A stretch of DNA of 9,675 bases from an uncultured Phycisphaerales bacterium (GTDB lineage: Bacteria > Planctomycetota > Phycisphaerae > Phycisphaerales > SM1A02), in the NCBI GenBank assembly GCA_946886375.1, contig CAMPIL010000120.1, forward strand, positions 1 through 9,675, in the 5' to 3' direction. The translations under genes and the position numbers were made by a program. Below the pieces are notes generated by a model. It was given only the letters and a program-made list of their open reading frames with translations. It ran no database searches and had not been told where the DNA came from. How positions within the stretch are numbered: the stretch's first letter is position 1; each line of letters begins with the position of its first letter. Positions 1 to 7,812 of this stretch are shown piece after piece.

Positions 1-2832
1 GTTCTGGTTCAGACGAATCATGGACCGATCCAGCCCCGAATAATTCTGCGCATCCTTCGCCACTCCCAGAGCTGCGAGTTCATTCTCCTGCACGCCGATC
101 AATCGTTGAATCGATTCGACCAGGCTGGCGAGTTGGCGGATGAGTTGCTGGGCCTGCGCCCGTCGAGTGTTCTCGATGTCATCGCGCATCTTCTGCATCG
201 TCGATTGAGCCGACTGCTGGGCCGCGTTCGCCGACGTCATCTGGTTCTGCTGCGCCTTTTGCGCGGCGTTTTCCATGTCCTGGTCGAGTTGACGCTGCTC
301 GGCGGTGTCGGCGGCGGCGCGCATCGACTGGGCCGCCTGCGGATCGATCTGCTCCATCGCCTTGGCCCGGTTGCGCATGTTCTCGATCAACTTGCGGGCC
401 TCATCGCGCAGGTCACGCTGCTTCTGGGCGATCTTCTCCAGCTCGGTGCGCTGCGGCTCGGGCAGTTCCTCGGGCTTGCGGCCGATGGTCTGTTCGCCCA
501 CCCGCGCCGTGTCCTGCTCAAGTTGCGCTTGGGCCTTCAGCAGGTTTTCCAGTTGCCGCTTGACTACCCATGCGTCTTCATCGCGATCGAGCAGTTTGAT
601 CAGGTCAGACAGTTCATCACGAACTTCCTGCTGGGCCTCGACCACCGGCCGATCTTCTGCCTTGGGTTCGCGAAGTTCATCGGCCTGCTGCGGCTGAGGC
701 TCGCCGCCAGCCTGTTGCGCGGCTCCGGCAGGCTTGCCCTCCTGCGGCTGGGGCTTATCCGTCGGCTGGGCCGAAGGGGTTGAGGGCTGCGAGGCCTTCG
801 ACCCCGCCGAGTCGCCGCGCGAAGGCTGCGGATTAGTTGACTGCTCGCCTGGATTCTGGTTGGGCGTTTCACCGCGACGCTTCTCGATTGTCTCCACCGC
901 CTTGTTGGCGGCGCGGCCGGCGGCATCCAGCAGGTCGTTGGCCTGCTGAAGAATCTGCGCCAATTGCGGATCATCAAGGCGGTTCTGCCGCAGCGACCGT
1001 TCGATGTCCTCAACTGACGCGCGCTGACTGGCGATCCGCTCGCCGATCTGCGCCTGGGCGCGGTCGATGCCGCTGGCTGGCGGCACACCGGATTCAGTCA
1101 CGTCGTCCTGCAATTCCGCCTGTTGCGCTTCAATGCGAATGGCGTTCTGGCGCACCGCGCCCAGTTGCCTGCGAAGTTGCGTGGCGAAATCGGTGTCGCC
1201 GATGACGCGCAGCCGCCGCACCGGCGATCGTGTCGGTTCGCGAGGCGTCATCTGTTCATCGCCCGCTGCCGCGTAGCCGTACACGTCCTGCGCCACGCCG
1301 CTGACCAGCACGACATCGCCCTCGGCCAGATGCAGCGGACCCAAATCGAGATCCGTCTGCATGGTGGTTGCAGGCTCGCTCACTGGTTGGGCCCGCTGCC
1401 ACGCGGGAGCCTGGGCTATGGTTTCCTCGGCGTTCCGCCCACCGCTTTGCACGTGCGCCTGAAGTTCCAGCGATGAGAGCGCAACATCATCGCGAGCCTC
1501 GGCTTGCAGCGCGATCACCGCCGTCGCCAGCACCGCTTCATCAGACTGCGGCTCGGTGATCGTGGCGGCCGGTGGAAGGTCCTCCGTCGCCTCAATGCGG
1601 TAGGCGATTGGATCGGAATTGCTCAATCCGTGTTCATCGACAAGATGCAATGACAGCGGCTGCGTGCCGGTGATGCGCCAGCGCAAAATCCACGTCGCAG
1701 GGTCGGCCGGGTTCACGTTGAATTCTGGCGCCTGCGGCTGCTGAATCGCTGCGCCGTCCGCGCTCATCCATCCCAGCGTTGAAACCGCCCATTCGGGTGA
1801 ACCCGCGTCTTGGGCAATCGGCAGCGGCTTGTTCAGTTCCAGCCGAAGCGTCGCCGTGGAGCCAACCAGCGACGGCGTGTCGGTCACCGCGCGTGCGTCA
1901 AGGCCCTGGCCCAGTTCCGCGTGATACGGCGGCACATGCGCGGCGGCATAGGCGGGCGGTTCGACAGTGAGCGTTGCGCTGCGAACCGCCGGCGGAGGAA
2001 CCAGTTGAATGCGCTGCGAATCGGTCTGATCGTCATCGCTGGCAAAATACAGTTCGATCTCCTGCGCGTTGGTGTCGATCAACCGCTCGTGAATCGCGCT
2101 GTTGGCCTGATGGGTAAGCACGATGCGCTGCCAGGGCTGAAACGATCCATCCACGCGCAATCGATAATGCGCATCAATTCGCTGCGATGGTGCGCCCTTG
2201 GTCACGGACGCTCGCAGCGGCAGCGCGGCCCCTCGCGGGTGCACCGTTGCGGTCATCAGCGATTCCACGCCAGTGCGCGCCGGCCACTTGGTCCCGCTGT
2301 AGGGAAGAAGAATTCGCTTGAGGCCAGTCCCCGCGGAGGCCGGATCGGCCACCGCCAGCGCCGTGGCTGCAACCGCCACGCCCAGCAGAATGCCCGCGTC
2401 ACGCCACGTTCGCCGAGAGTCGATCGCCTTGGCCACCGATTCTCCGCTCAGGCGCGTCTGCGTTTCGCGCACGCTTCGTGCCGCCAGTTGATTGGTCTGG
2501 TCGATTCCTGCAGCCGCGAATTCCACGCTCGAGGCAAGTCGTCCGGCAACACCCGGCAGCACGCGCTCGACTCGCAAAGCCATCTGCGTCAGGCTGGGAC
2601 GAAACGCGATCGCCGGCCGAAGGTACGTCCAGAACATGTAGCCCAGCCCGCCAAGTCCCGCCAGCAGAAGCACCATGCGAAACGCGCTGGGCAGGCGAAT
2701 GGCAAAGTCGAACAGAATCAGCGCGATAAGCGCCGCCAGCATCCACGCCAGCAGGATCGATCCCCGTTGAATCAACAGCATGATCCGGCTGCGGCTTTGG
2801 AGGCGTTGAAGATCGCTAATCACCTGCTGCAT
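1..2832 (-). CDS. Large three-TM coiled-coil membrane protein, DUF4175/TIGR02302-like (C-terminus cut by window edge)
   Basis: The frame is open from the ATG at 2832 to base 1: 944 codons, no stop, so the C-terminus is missing. A GAGGA ribosome site lies 5 bases upstream of the ATG. Hydrophobic segments lie near residues 25-44, 51-70 and 146-162; the basic stretch between the second and third suggests it is cytoplasmic and the rest external. After TM3 comes a region with the phrases LLPYSGTKWP, VEPPAYAA and EARDDVALSSLEL, which resemble DUF4175/TIGR02302 proteins and suggest beta-sandwich repeats. Residues about 545-655 look helical and coiled-coil. Residues about 653-729 are a P/Q/S/G/E-rich, probably disordered linker. 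From about 730 a long Q/A/E/R-rich coiled coil runs to the edge. No cysteine is seen. It is the last visible gene of the DUF58/VWA cluster, 171 bases after its neighbour. Function unknown; family assignment is by overall pattern, so moderate. Confidence 0.78.
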   Translation of the reverse strand, partial: MQQVISDLQRLQSRSRIMLLIQRGSILLAWMLAALIALILFDFAIRLPSAFRMVLLLAGLGGLGYMFWTYLRPAIAFRPSLTQMALRVERVLPGVAGRLASSVEFAAAGIDQTNQLAARSVRETQTRLSGESVAKAIDSRRTWRDAGILLGVAVAATALAVADPASAGTGLKRILLPYSGTKWPARTGVESLMTATVHPRGAALPLRASVTKGAPSQRIDAHYRLRVDGSFQPWQRIVLTHQANSAIHERLIDTNAQEIELYFASDDDQTDSQRIQLVPPPAVRSATLTVEPPAYAAAHVPPYHAELGQGLDARAVTDTPSLVGSTATLRLELNKPLPIAQDAGSPEWAVSTLGWMSADGAAIQQPQAPEFNVNPADPATWILRWRITGTQPLSLHLVDEHGLSNSDPIAYRIEATEDLPPAATITEPQSDEAVLATAVIALQAEARDDVALSSLELQAHVQSGGRNAEETIAQAPAWQRAQPVSEPATTMQTDLDLGPLHLAEGDVVLVSGVAQDVYGYAAAGDEQMTPREPTRSPVRRLRVIGDTDFATQLRRQLGAVRQNAIRIEAQQAELQDDVTESGVPPASGIDRAQAQIGERIASQRASVEDIERSLRQNRLDDPQLAQILQQANDLLDAAGRAANKAVETIEKRRGETPNQNPGEQSTNPQPSRGDSAGSKASQPSTPSAQPTDKPQPQEGKPAGAAQQAGGEPQPQQADELREPKAEDRPVVEAQQEVRDELSDLIKLLDRDEDAWVVKRQLENLLKAQAQLEQDTARVGEQTIGRKPEELPEPQRTELEKIAQKQRDLRDEARKLIENMRNRAKAMEQIDPQAAQSMRAAADTAEQRQLDQDMENAAQKAQQNQMTSANAAQQSAQSTMQKMRDDIENTRRAQAQQLIRQLASLVESIQRLIGVQENELAALGVAKDAQNYSGLDRSMIRLNQN

Positions 2833-2837
2833 GGGGT

Positions 2838-2842
2838 TCCTC
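2838..2842 (-). promoter_or_regulatory. Ribosome binding site GAGGA for the coiled-coil membrane protein
   Basis: On the minus strand GAGGA is followed by five bases (ACCCC) and then the ATG at 2832. It is the only good Shine-Dalgarno match near the first hydrophobic segment and fixes the start of this gene, whose frame has no stop in the window. Confidence 0.6.
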
Positions 2843-3003
2843 GATCATCACTACTGGCTTCAGCCCGGTGAGGTTGCCTCCAACAGAAACATCGAACCGG
2901 CGGCAACATCAAGATAGGTGCTCATGCACGCCAGACGCCAGAAAATCCGCCATCCCGGTGGATAAACGTTTGAAAGCCACCTTTCTTCCGCCAAACCAGC
3001 CGC

Positions 3004-5442
3004 TCACGCCAGCCGCATGACCTTTCGACCCACCCATTCCAGCGTCAGCGCCAGAAGCCCCAGCATCAACGCCAAGGGCGAATCCCAGATGGGTTCAGAC
3101 AGCGGATTCATCGTGTGCACCGCGCGATTGGGCAAATTGGACAGTTCCTCGAGTTCATCCGGCTGTAGTACTCTTCCGCCCGTGGCCGCGGCCAGCGAGG
3201 CAAGCAGTTCGTGATCGGCCTCAGGGCGCTGCAGTTCATCATCCGGCTCGAAGACTTCGGCTGGCGCCTGAGCGCGCAAACCCGACATGGCAGGATCATC
3301 CACGCGAACGCGCAGTTGGCCCGGCGCATCGGCAAGGTACGTTCCAGCGAAGCGGTCCTCGGTGCCCTCGACGCGCTGCAGTTCGACCTCGCCAACGCGC
3401 TGGCCGGAATCGGTTTCAACTGCGACGCGCACCGTTGTGCGCTGCGCCTGAAGCAACTGCGCATCCAGCAGGCGCAGTTCGATCCGCATGGGCTGATTCA
3501 CCGCGACGCGGCGGGGGTTGGCTTCCAGCGTCGCTGGATCACTGCCCGTGGTCAGGCTTTCGCGGCCAAGCATGCGGATCATCTGCACCCAGAACTGGTC
3601 CGGAAGCAGTTCACCCCGGCCGAAGCGCCAACGCCAGATTTCGTCCGTCGCCACGTAAATGCCCTGGCCCGCGCCGTAGCGCATGCTCATCACCAGCGGC
3701 AGGGGAGTGCCGTTGTAACTTGTCACCGTTTGCGCGAGTACTTCTGCGGTGGGCTTGAGCAGCCCCGGCTCGATCCGCTGCGCGTAGAACAGCCGCGACC
3801 AGCCTGTGGTGGGATCCATCAACTGCGCGGGCCAGCCCTGGGGCGTTGCTTCGGCTTGCGCGGCGGGGTCGGTTTCCAAACGCAATACGCCCAGGCGCTC
3901 GGCCAGCGGGGTGGGCACCATCGTCGCCGGCTCTCCGATCGGCGGCAATTTCAGCGAGCCGCGCATCGGCAGCAAGTCCGCAAGCGCAGTGCCCGCATAG
4001 GTGTTCGGCAGCGAGCGCGGGCCGGCAATCCACAACAAGCCCGCCCCTCGGTCGGCCACGTGCGCGCGAATCATGTCCAGTTGCGGCGGCGAGAAGAACG
4101 TCGCGGGAACATCGCCCAGAATAATCACGTCGTATGCGGCAAACTCCTCCGGCGAACGAGGCAGACGCGTGATCGGCTGGTTGCCTTCCTGCGCGAAATC
4201 GCGATCCGCGGAAATCAGCATCACCGAACTTTCCACCGACTTCTCGCGCACCAGCAGGTTCTTCACGTACCGGTATTCCCAGCGCGGATATCCCTCAACG
4301 TACAGCACCCGCAGCGGACGATCGATCAATTCGATCTGCAGCGGCTTGGCGTTGTTCTCGGGGATCAAATCATCCTGCCCGGCCGATGCGCCGCCGACCG
4401 GTTCCACCACCGCCACCCACGTCGCCTCGCCGGCGAGGGCAGGTTCGGCGATGAGCGTGACTTCAACCGTGCCGTTGGATTCGCCCTGCTGGGCGATGGC
4501 CGCGGCGTCGATCTCCTGCGAATCCAGCGTTTCGCCGCTGGACTTGTCGATGAGTTTCACCATCGCGCGCCCGCCGGCCGCGCTGATGCCGCGCGCTTCG
4601 ACTTCCACCACCACCGGAACCTTGTCGCGCACGAATGCACGGCGGGGCGATTCCACGCGCTGAATCGCAAGATCGCCCACTGGATCGGCCGAGCCGAACG
4701 GAACGACAAACAGCGGAATGGCGTCGGCTTGCAACCGGCGAACCAGCGAGCGGCTGGGAGGATTGTCGGTGCGCCCGTCGCTGAACAGCACGATTCCGCT
4801 CACCGGACGCGCTGCGGCCCGCTGCAGCGCCTGCTCCAACGCGGCTTCAAGATTCGTGCGCCGGCCCGTGGGCGTGGCGAGTTCAGGCACACTCGCGCCG
4901 GGCACTTTCAGTGCATCGCCAACACTGGCAGGCTGCGTTGCTGCGGACTGATTCTCCGCCAAATTGAACGCGCCGGCATGGAAGCCCATCCAGACCACGT
5001 TCTTCCGGCGGGCCAGCGCTGCGAGCAATGGCTCCTGGTCAGCCAGCGATTCGCGCAACTGCTCATCGCGGCTGATGCGCGCGGCAGTTGTTGAGTCATC
5101 GCCCGGTTCCGCCGCATCACGAATCGACATCGATGCGCTGCGATCGGCGAGCATGAGCACCCAGTCCTGCTCCACCGTTTCGCGCGGCAGTTCGAGCATC
5201 GGCCCGCTGATGAGAATCAGGATGAGAAACAGCAACAGAAATCTCGCCGTAGCGAGGATTCCGCGACCGGTCCGCCGGCCGACAAGATTGCTGTAACTCC
5301 ACAGCGCAAGCACGCCCGCTCCGATGAACAGCAGCGTCCAGACCCAGTTGGGCCAAGGGTGTTCCCACGCCAGTCGCAGCGATTCGCTTCCCTTGGGAAT
5401 CGCCTTCACGTTCAGCAGCCATCGCAGGAAGTCGCTGTTCAT
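3004..5442 (-). CDS. Membrane-anchored VWA protein with glutamine-amidotransferase-like domain
   Basis: 812 residues starting MNSDFLRWLL. TM helices lie near 33-54 and 61-80, joined by GRRTGR, which places the loop inside and the body outside. A VWA domain follows (about 94-250) with an intact metal site: D100-x-S102-x-S104, T196 in GRRTNLEAAL, and D222 in LFSDGRTD. A beta-sandwich segment (about 255-372) leads into a class I amidotransferase-like domain (about 376-495) with VLYVEGYPRWEYRYVKNLL and RGAGLLWIAGPRSL. The protein has no cysteine, so it cannot be a Cys-nucleophile amidotransferase. A second sandwich (about 635-730), a short helical ATGGRVLQPDELEEL segment and a C-terminal TM (787-803) finish it. 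The start overlaps the upstream stop as ATGA, with GGAGA 7 bases upstream; the same frame is open to 5688 but that part lies inside the upstream gene. Probably translationally coupled. Function unknown. Confidence 0.88.
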   Translation of the reverse strand: MNSDFLRWLLNVKAIPKGSESLRLAWEHPWPNWVWTLLFIGAGVLALWSYSNLVGRRTGRGILATARFLLLFLILILISGPMLELPRETVEQDWVLMLADRSASMSIRDAAEPGDDSTTAARISRDEQLRESLADQEPLLAALARRKNVVWMGFHAGAFNLAENQSAATQPASVGDALKVPGASVPELATPTGRRTNLEAALEQALQRAAARPVSGIVLFSDGRTDNPPSRSLVRRLQADAIPLFVVPFGSADPVGDLAIQRVESPRRAFVRDKVPVVVEVEARGISAAGGRAMVKLIDKSSGETLDSQEIDAAAIAQQGESNGTVEVTLIAEPALAGEATWVAVVEPVGGASAGQDDLIPENNAKPLQIELIDRPLRVLYVEGYPRWEYRYVKNLLVREKSVESSVMLISADRDFAQEGNQPITRLPRSPEEFAAYDVIILGDVPATFFSPPQLDMIRAHVADRGAGLLWIAGPRSLPNTYAGTALADLLPMRGSLKLPPIGEPATMVPTPLAERLGVLRLETDPAAQAEATPQGWPAQLMDPTTGWSRLFYAQRIEPGLLKPTAEVLAQTVTSYNGTPLPLVMSMRYGAGQGIYVATDEIWRWRFGRGELLPDQFWVQMIRMLGRESLTTGSDPATLEANPRRVAVNQPMRIELRLLDAQLLQAQRTTVRVAVETDSGQRVGEVELQRVEGTEDRFAGTYLADAPGQLRVRVDDPAMSGLRAQAPAEVFEPDDELQRPEADHELLASLAAATGGRVLQPDELEELSNLPNRAVHTMNPLSEPIWDSPLALMLGLLALTLEWVGRKVMRLA

Positions 5443-7721
5443 GCAACAGTCTCCGCGACGGCGGCTGATGATTTGCGCGGGCCCGCCACGTCGCCGAATC
5501 GTGAAAGCGCCACATTGGCCTGGTAGGCGTGGCTGAACCACCGCGCAAGCAGTGTTTCCAATATCGCCAGCGCCAGCACGGCCAGCAAGAGGAATCCTGC
5601 GATGGGCGAGGTGGCGCGATCGACCGACAGCGACGCCGCGATATTGCTGGCATCGAACGTGGTCCAAGGTCCGGAAGTCTGCAGCCACGATTCGACCGCG
5701 GCCGCGCTCTGCACGTTCGTTTCGCCGGCCACCGGATCGACGTTGACTGCAAGTTGCCCGATCGGATGATTGGACTGATCCATCACCGTGTACACGCCCG
5801 CCTTGTCCAGCGGCTGCTGCGTTCGGCCGGCCCGATCAAGGGCGATGCGGCGGCCGCCCGGCTCGACGACTTCGCGTGCCGCAGCCATGCTCGCCAGCGC
5901 AGGCTGCTCGCCCACCTGCAACTGTTGCGAGGCGCGAATCACGCTCAACCCCTGCCGCACCATTTCGTGGAACAAGGGAACCATCAGCGGCTTGCTGGGC
6001 AGGTTCGTCCACGCCAGTTCCGGCGCGACCGCAAGGTACACCACCAGCCCGCGCGCGGCTGTGCGCTGCTGGCTGGCTGCGCGATCCGGCGCAGAGCCGT
6101 TGGATGCAGCGCTCTCGCCCGGCGCTATTTCCTCGGGGCTTCCTGCAATCGCCATGGGCGAGCCGTCGGCGAACGTCAGCAGCGGCGAGGCCTGGGTCTG
6201 GTTGCGGTCGACCGCCAGCACGCGCATTGCCAGCACCGGCCGCACCAGGTCATCCATCTCGCTGGAGACCAGCCGCAGCAATTCCGCTGCGGGCTGCTCT
6301 TCGCCCATCGCCAGGCCTTCGGGATACTGCTGCACTTCCAGCGCCAATCGCCAGGGCAGTTGCAGGTCCTTGGAAAGGTGCTCGGTCCACTGGTGCACGT
6401 TCACTTCGGCGGGGGGCGTGATGATGAGCAACCCGTCGCGATTCACGAACTCGCGCAGCACCTTCCATCCCGCATCGGTCAGCAAGTCCGGCCGCGGGAG
6501 CATCGCCACGTCCGCGGTGCGCACATCAGCCAGGTCGAGCGCCGCCGGTTCAACTTCCACGATCTGAATCGGACTCTTGTCGCGCGGCTCCAGAGCCCTG
6601 CGAATCCACTGCCCCGCGCTCAATTGATCCAGCGTCCGCTCGAAACCGAAACTTCGCCGGTCGATCAACAGCACGCGAATCTGGTTGCGCAACTCCAGCG
6701 AAACGTGACGCTGGTTGTCGGCGTTCAGCGCATCGTCATCGATTGATGCCGTCAGGCCCAGCGCGCGATCCGATGATCCGCCCAGGTTCACCGCGAACTT
6801 CACATCCGCGTGCGTCTGGCCCGGCTGCCACTGCACGTTGCGCGGAGCAATCGCCGGCAGGCCTTCGCCCGACAGCCGCACGGTTGAAACATCGCCCACA
6901 GAAGCCGCGCCGCCCGAGCGCGCCAGCCGCACCGTCACCTGCCCCGTGCCATCGGTCGCGCCCGGCAGCAGCAGGCTGCGAACCGGATCAATCGAGACGA
7001 TTTGAATATTGCTCACGGCCTGGTCGGCCGCGGGAGACGCGAACAATTTCACCGCACCCTCAGCATCCACCTGCGTGGCGGGCAGTGGAGCATCCAGCGG
7101 CGCGGAGCCGCCGCGAAACTCGCTGAACAAGTACACCAACGTCTGCTGCTGCGTCTTGCGCGATTCATCGGCCGCGCCCTTCACCAAGCCGAACGCGCCG
7201 GCAAGATCAGTCGGCGATTCCTTGGACGCCAGCGATTCAAGCAGCTCGATCACCGCAGCGCGATCAGTCGATGGAGGCGAAAGCAGCGCCTTCGCGGGGC
7301 GGGCTGCTGTGATCAGCCCGACCGCATCGCCCGGCCCCAGTGAGCGCACAAGATCAGCCGCCTGCCGCACGTGCCGCTGCAGCGCGGTGCGGCCATCATC
7401 GCCCGTCACGCCGGACACCATGCCATCGTCAATCACCAGGAACACCGCGCGCGAGCCGCCCGCCGCGATCAATCCCGTGGCCTCAAGGATCGGCCGGGCC
7501 AGTGCAAGCCCAAGCAGTGCGACGATCAGGCAGCGCACCGCCAGCAGAATGATCTGCTCGAGTTGCAAACGCCTGCGGTGCTTGCGGAACGCCTCGATCA
7601 GAAACCGCATCGCCGCCCACTCAACAGGCTTGCGCCGCTGGCGAGCCAGCAGGTGAATCAGGATCGGTATCGAAACCGCGAGCAACCCGGCGATCGCAAG
7701 ACCAGCGGTGACAAACGTCAT
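5439..7721 (-). CDS. BatA-like membrane protein with degenerate VWA domain and amidotransferase-like region
   Basis: 760 residues starting MTFVTAGLAIAGLLAVSIPI. The N-terminus matches the BatA/'double anchor' type: TM1 about 4-26, a very basic loop (ARQRRKPVEW and FRKHRRR), TM2 about 55-77. The loop is therefore cytoplasmic and the body outside. A VWA-type domain (about 90-230) follows, but its metal site is eroded: D98-D-G100-M-V102 replaces DxSxS, and LFSEFR has E201 where D is usual; T171 in TDLAGAF remains. A beta-sandwich (about 258-345) ends DDDALNADNQRHVSLELRNQ. IRVLLIDR to DGLLIITPP (348-437) resembles an amidotransferase-like fold without a catalytic Cys. A C-terminal TM (706-727) and basic tail end the protein. 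Only one Cys is seen, C64 in TM2. The start at 7721 has GGAAGG 7 bases upstream and begins directly at TM1; a longer reading to 7784 adds 21 unhelpful residues. Role unknown. Confidence 0.9.
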   Translation of the reverse strand: MTFVTAGLAIAGLLAVSIPILIHLLARQRRKPVEWAAMRFLIEAFRKHRRRLQLEQIILLAVRCLIVALLGLALARPILEATGLIAAGGSRAVFLVIDDGMVSGVTGDDGRTALQRHVRQAADLVRSLGPGDAVGLITAARPAKALLSPPSTDRAAVIELLESLASKESPTDLAGAFGLVKGAADESRKTQQQTLVYLFSEFRGGSAPLDAPLPATQVDAEGAVKLFASPAADQAVSNIQIVSIDPVRSLLLPGATDGTGQVTVRLARSGGAASVGDVSTVRLSGEGLPAIAPRNVQWQPGQTHADVKFAVNLGGSSDRALGLTASIDDDALNADNQRHVSLELRNQIRVLLIDRRSFGFERTLDQLSAGQWIRRALEPRDKSPIQIVEVEPAALDLADVRTADVAMLPRPDLLTDAGWKVLREFVNRDGLLIITPPAEVNVHQWTEHLSKDLQLPWRLALEVQQYPEGLAMGEEQPAAELLRLVSSEMDDLVRPVLAMRVLAVDRNQTQASPLLTFADGSPMAIAGSPEEIAPGESAASNGSAPDRAASQQRTAARGLVVYLAVAPELAWTNLPSKPLMVPLFHEMVRQGLSVIRASQQLQVGEQPALASMAAAREVVEPGGRRIALDRAGRTQQPLDKAGVYTVMDQSNHPIGQLAVNVDPVAGETNVQSAAAVESWLQTSGPWTTFDASNIAASLSVDRATSPIAGFLLLAVLALAILETLLARWFSHAYQANVALSRFGDVAGPRKSSAAVAETVA
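5450..5454 (-). promoter_or_regulatory. Ribosome binding site GGAGA at the ATGA overlap
   Basis: GGAGA lies 7 bases upstream of the ATG at 5442, inside the last codons of the BatA-like gene. With the four-base ATGA overlap (5439-5442) it decides this start over the longer reading to 5688 and suggests coupled translation of the two membrane VWA genes. Confidence 0.6.
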
Positions 7722-7728
7722 GCGCGCA

Positions 7729-7734
7729 CCTTCC
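7729..7734 (-). promoter_or_regulatory. Ribosome binding site GGAAGG for the BatA-like gene
   Basis: GGAAGG is 7 bases upstream of the ATG at 7721. It supports this start over the in-frame ATG at 7784, because the site would otherwise sit inside the coding region and the family begins directly with the hydrophobic anchor. Confidence 0.6.
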
Positions 7735-7783
7735 CAAGGCCCACACCGTGCCCGCCGCGGGCTTTCGCTGGCGGCAGGGCGCA

Positions 7784-7808
7784 CATCGTCAATCGTGAAT
7801 CGTCAATC
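7784..7808. repeat. Short heptamer tandem repeat, AATCGTC/AATCGTG
   Basis: On the plus strand three consecutive 7-base units read catcgtc, aatcgtg, aatcgtc, followed by aatcc. Equivalently, ATCGTCAATC occurs twice (7785-7794 and 7799-7808), 14 bases apart. The array begins 4 bases past the DUF58 stop codon, in the 91-base gap before the BatA-like gene. It could be a remnant of an interspersed repeat or a binding site; nothing here distinguishes these. Confidence 0.6.
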
Positions 7809-7812
7809 CAAA

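Noticed and set aside
600..1088. 162-codon minus-strand frame
   Set aside because: It is in a different frame from the verified 944-codon gene on the same strand and reads as arginine/proline-rich frameshift product.
1810..2871. 353-codon open frame on the plus strand
   Set aside because: Antisense to the N-terminal part of the coiled-coil gene, highly basic and low in complexity, with no family resemblance.
2860..2925. 21-codon minus-strand gene in the gap before the coiled-coil gene
   Set aside because: Too short, no ribosome site and no resemblance to known small proteins; noted only as a low-interest observation.
3211..5094. 627-codon open frame on the plus strand
   Set aside because: It lies wholly antisense to the VWA/amidotransferase-like gene. 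Its product is R/H/Q/A-rich with no recognisable domain, as expected from the antisense of GC-rich codons.
5443..5688. N-terminal extension of the VWA/amidotransferase-like protein (start MAADFRTLDH)
   Set aside because: It overlaps the upstream gene out of frame, has no TM or family match, and the ATG at 5442 has better start signals.
5529..6746. 405-codon open frame on the plus strand
   Set aside because: Antisense shadow of the BatA-like gene, whose own frame has clear TM and VWA landmarks.
7722..7784. Start of the BatA-like gene at 7784 (MRPAASESPRRARCG)
   Set aside because: It adds 21 polar residues before the anchor; the ATG at 7721 has a good ribosome site and matches the family's N-terminus.
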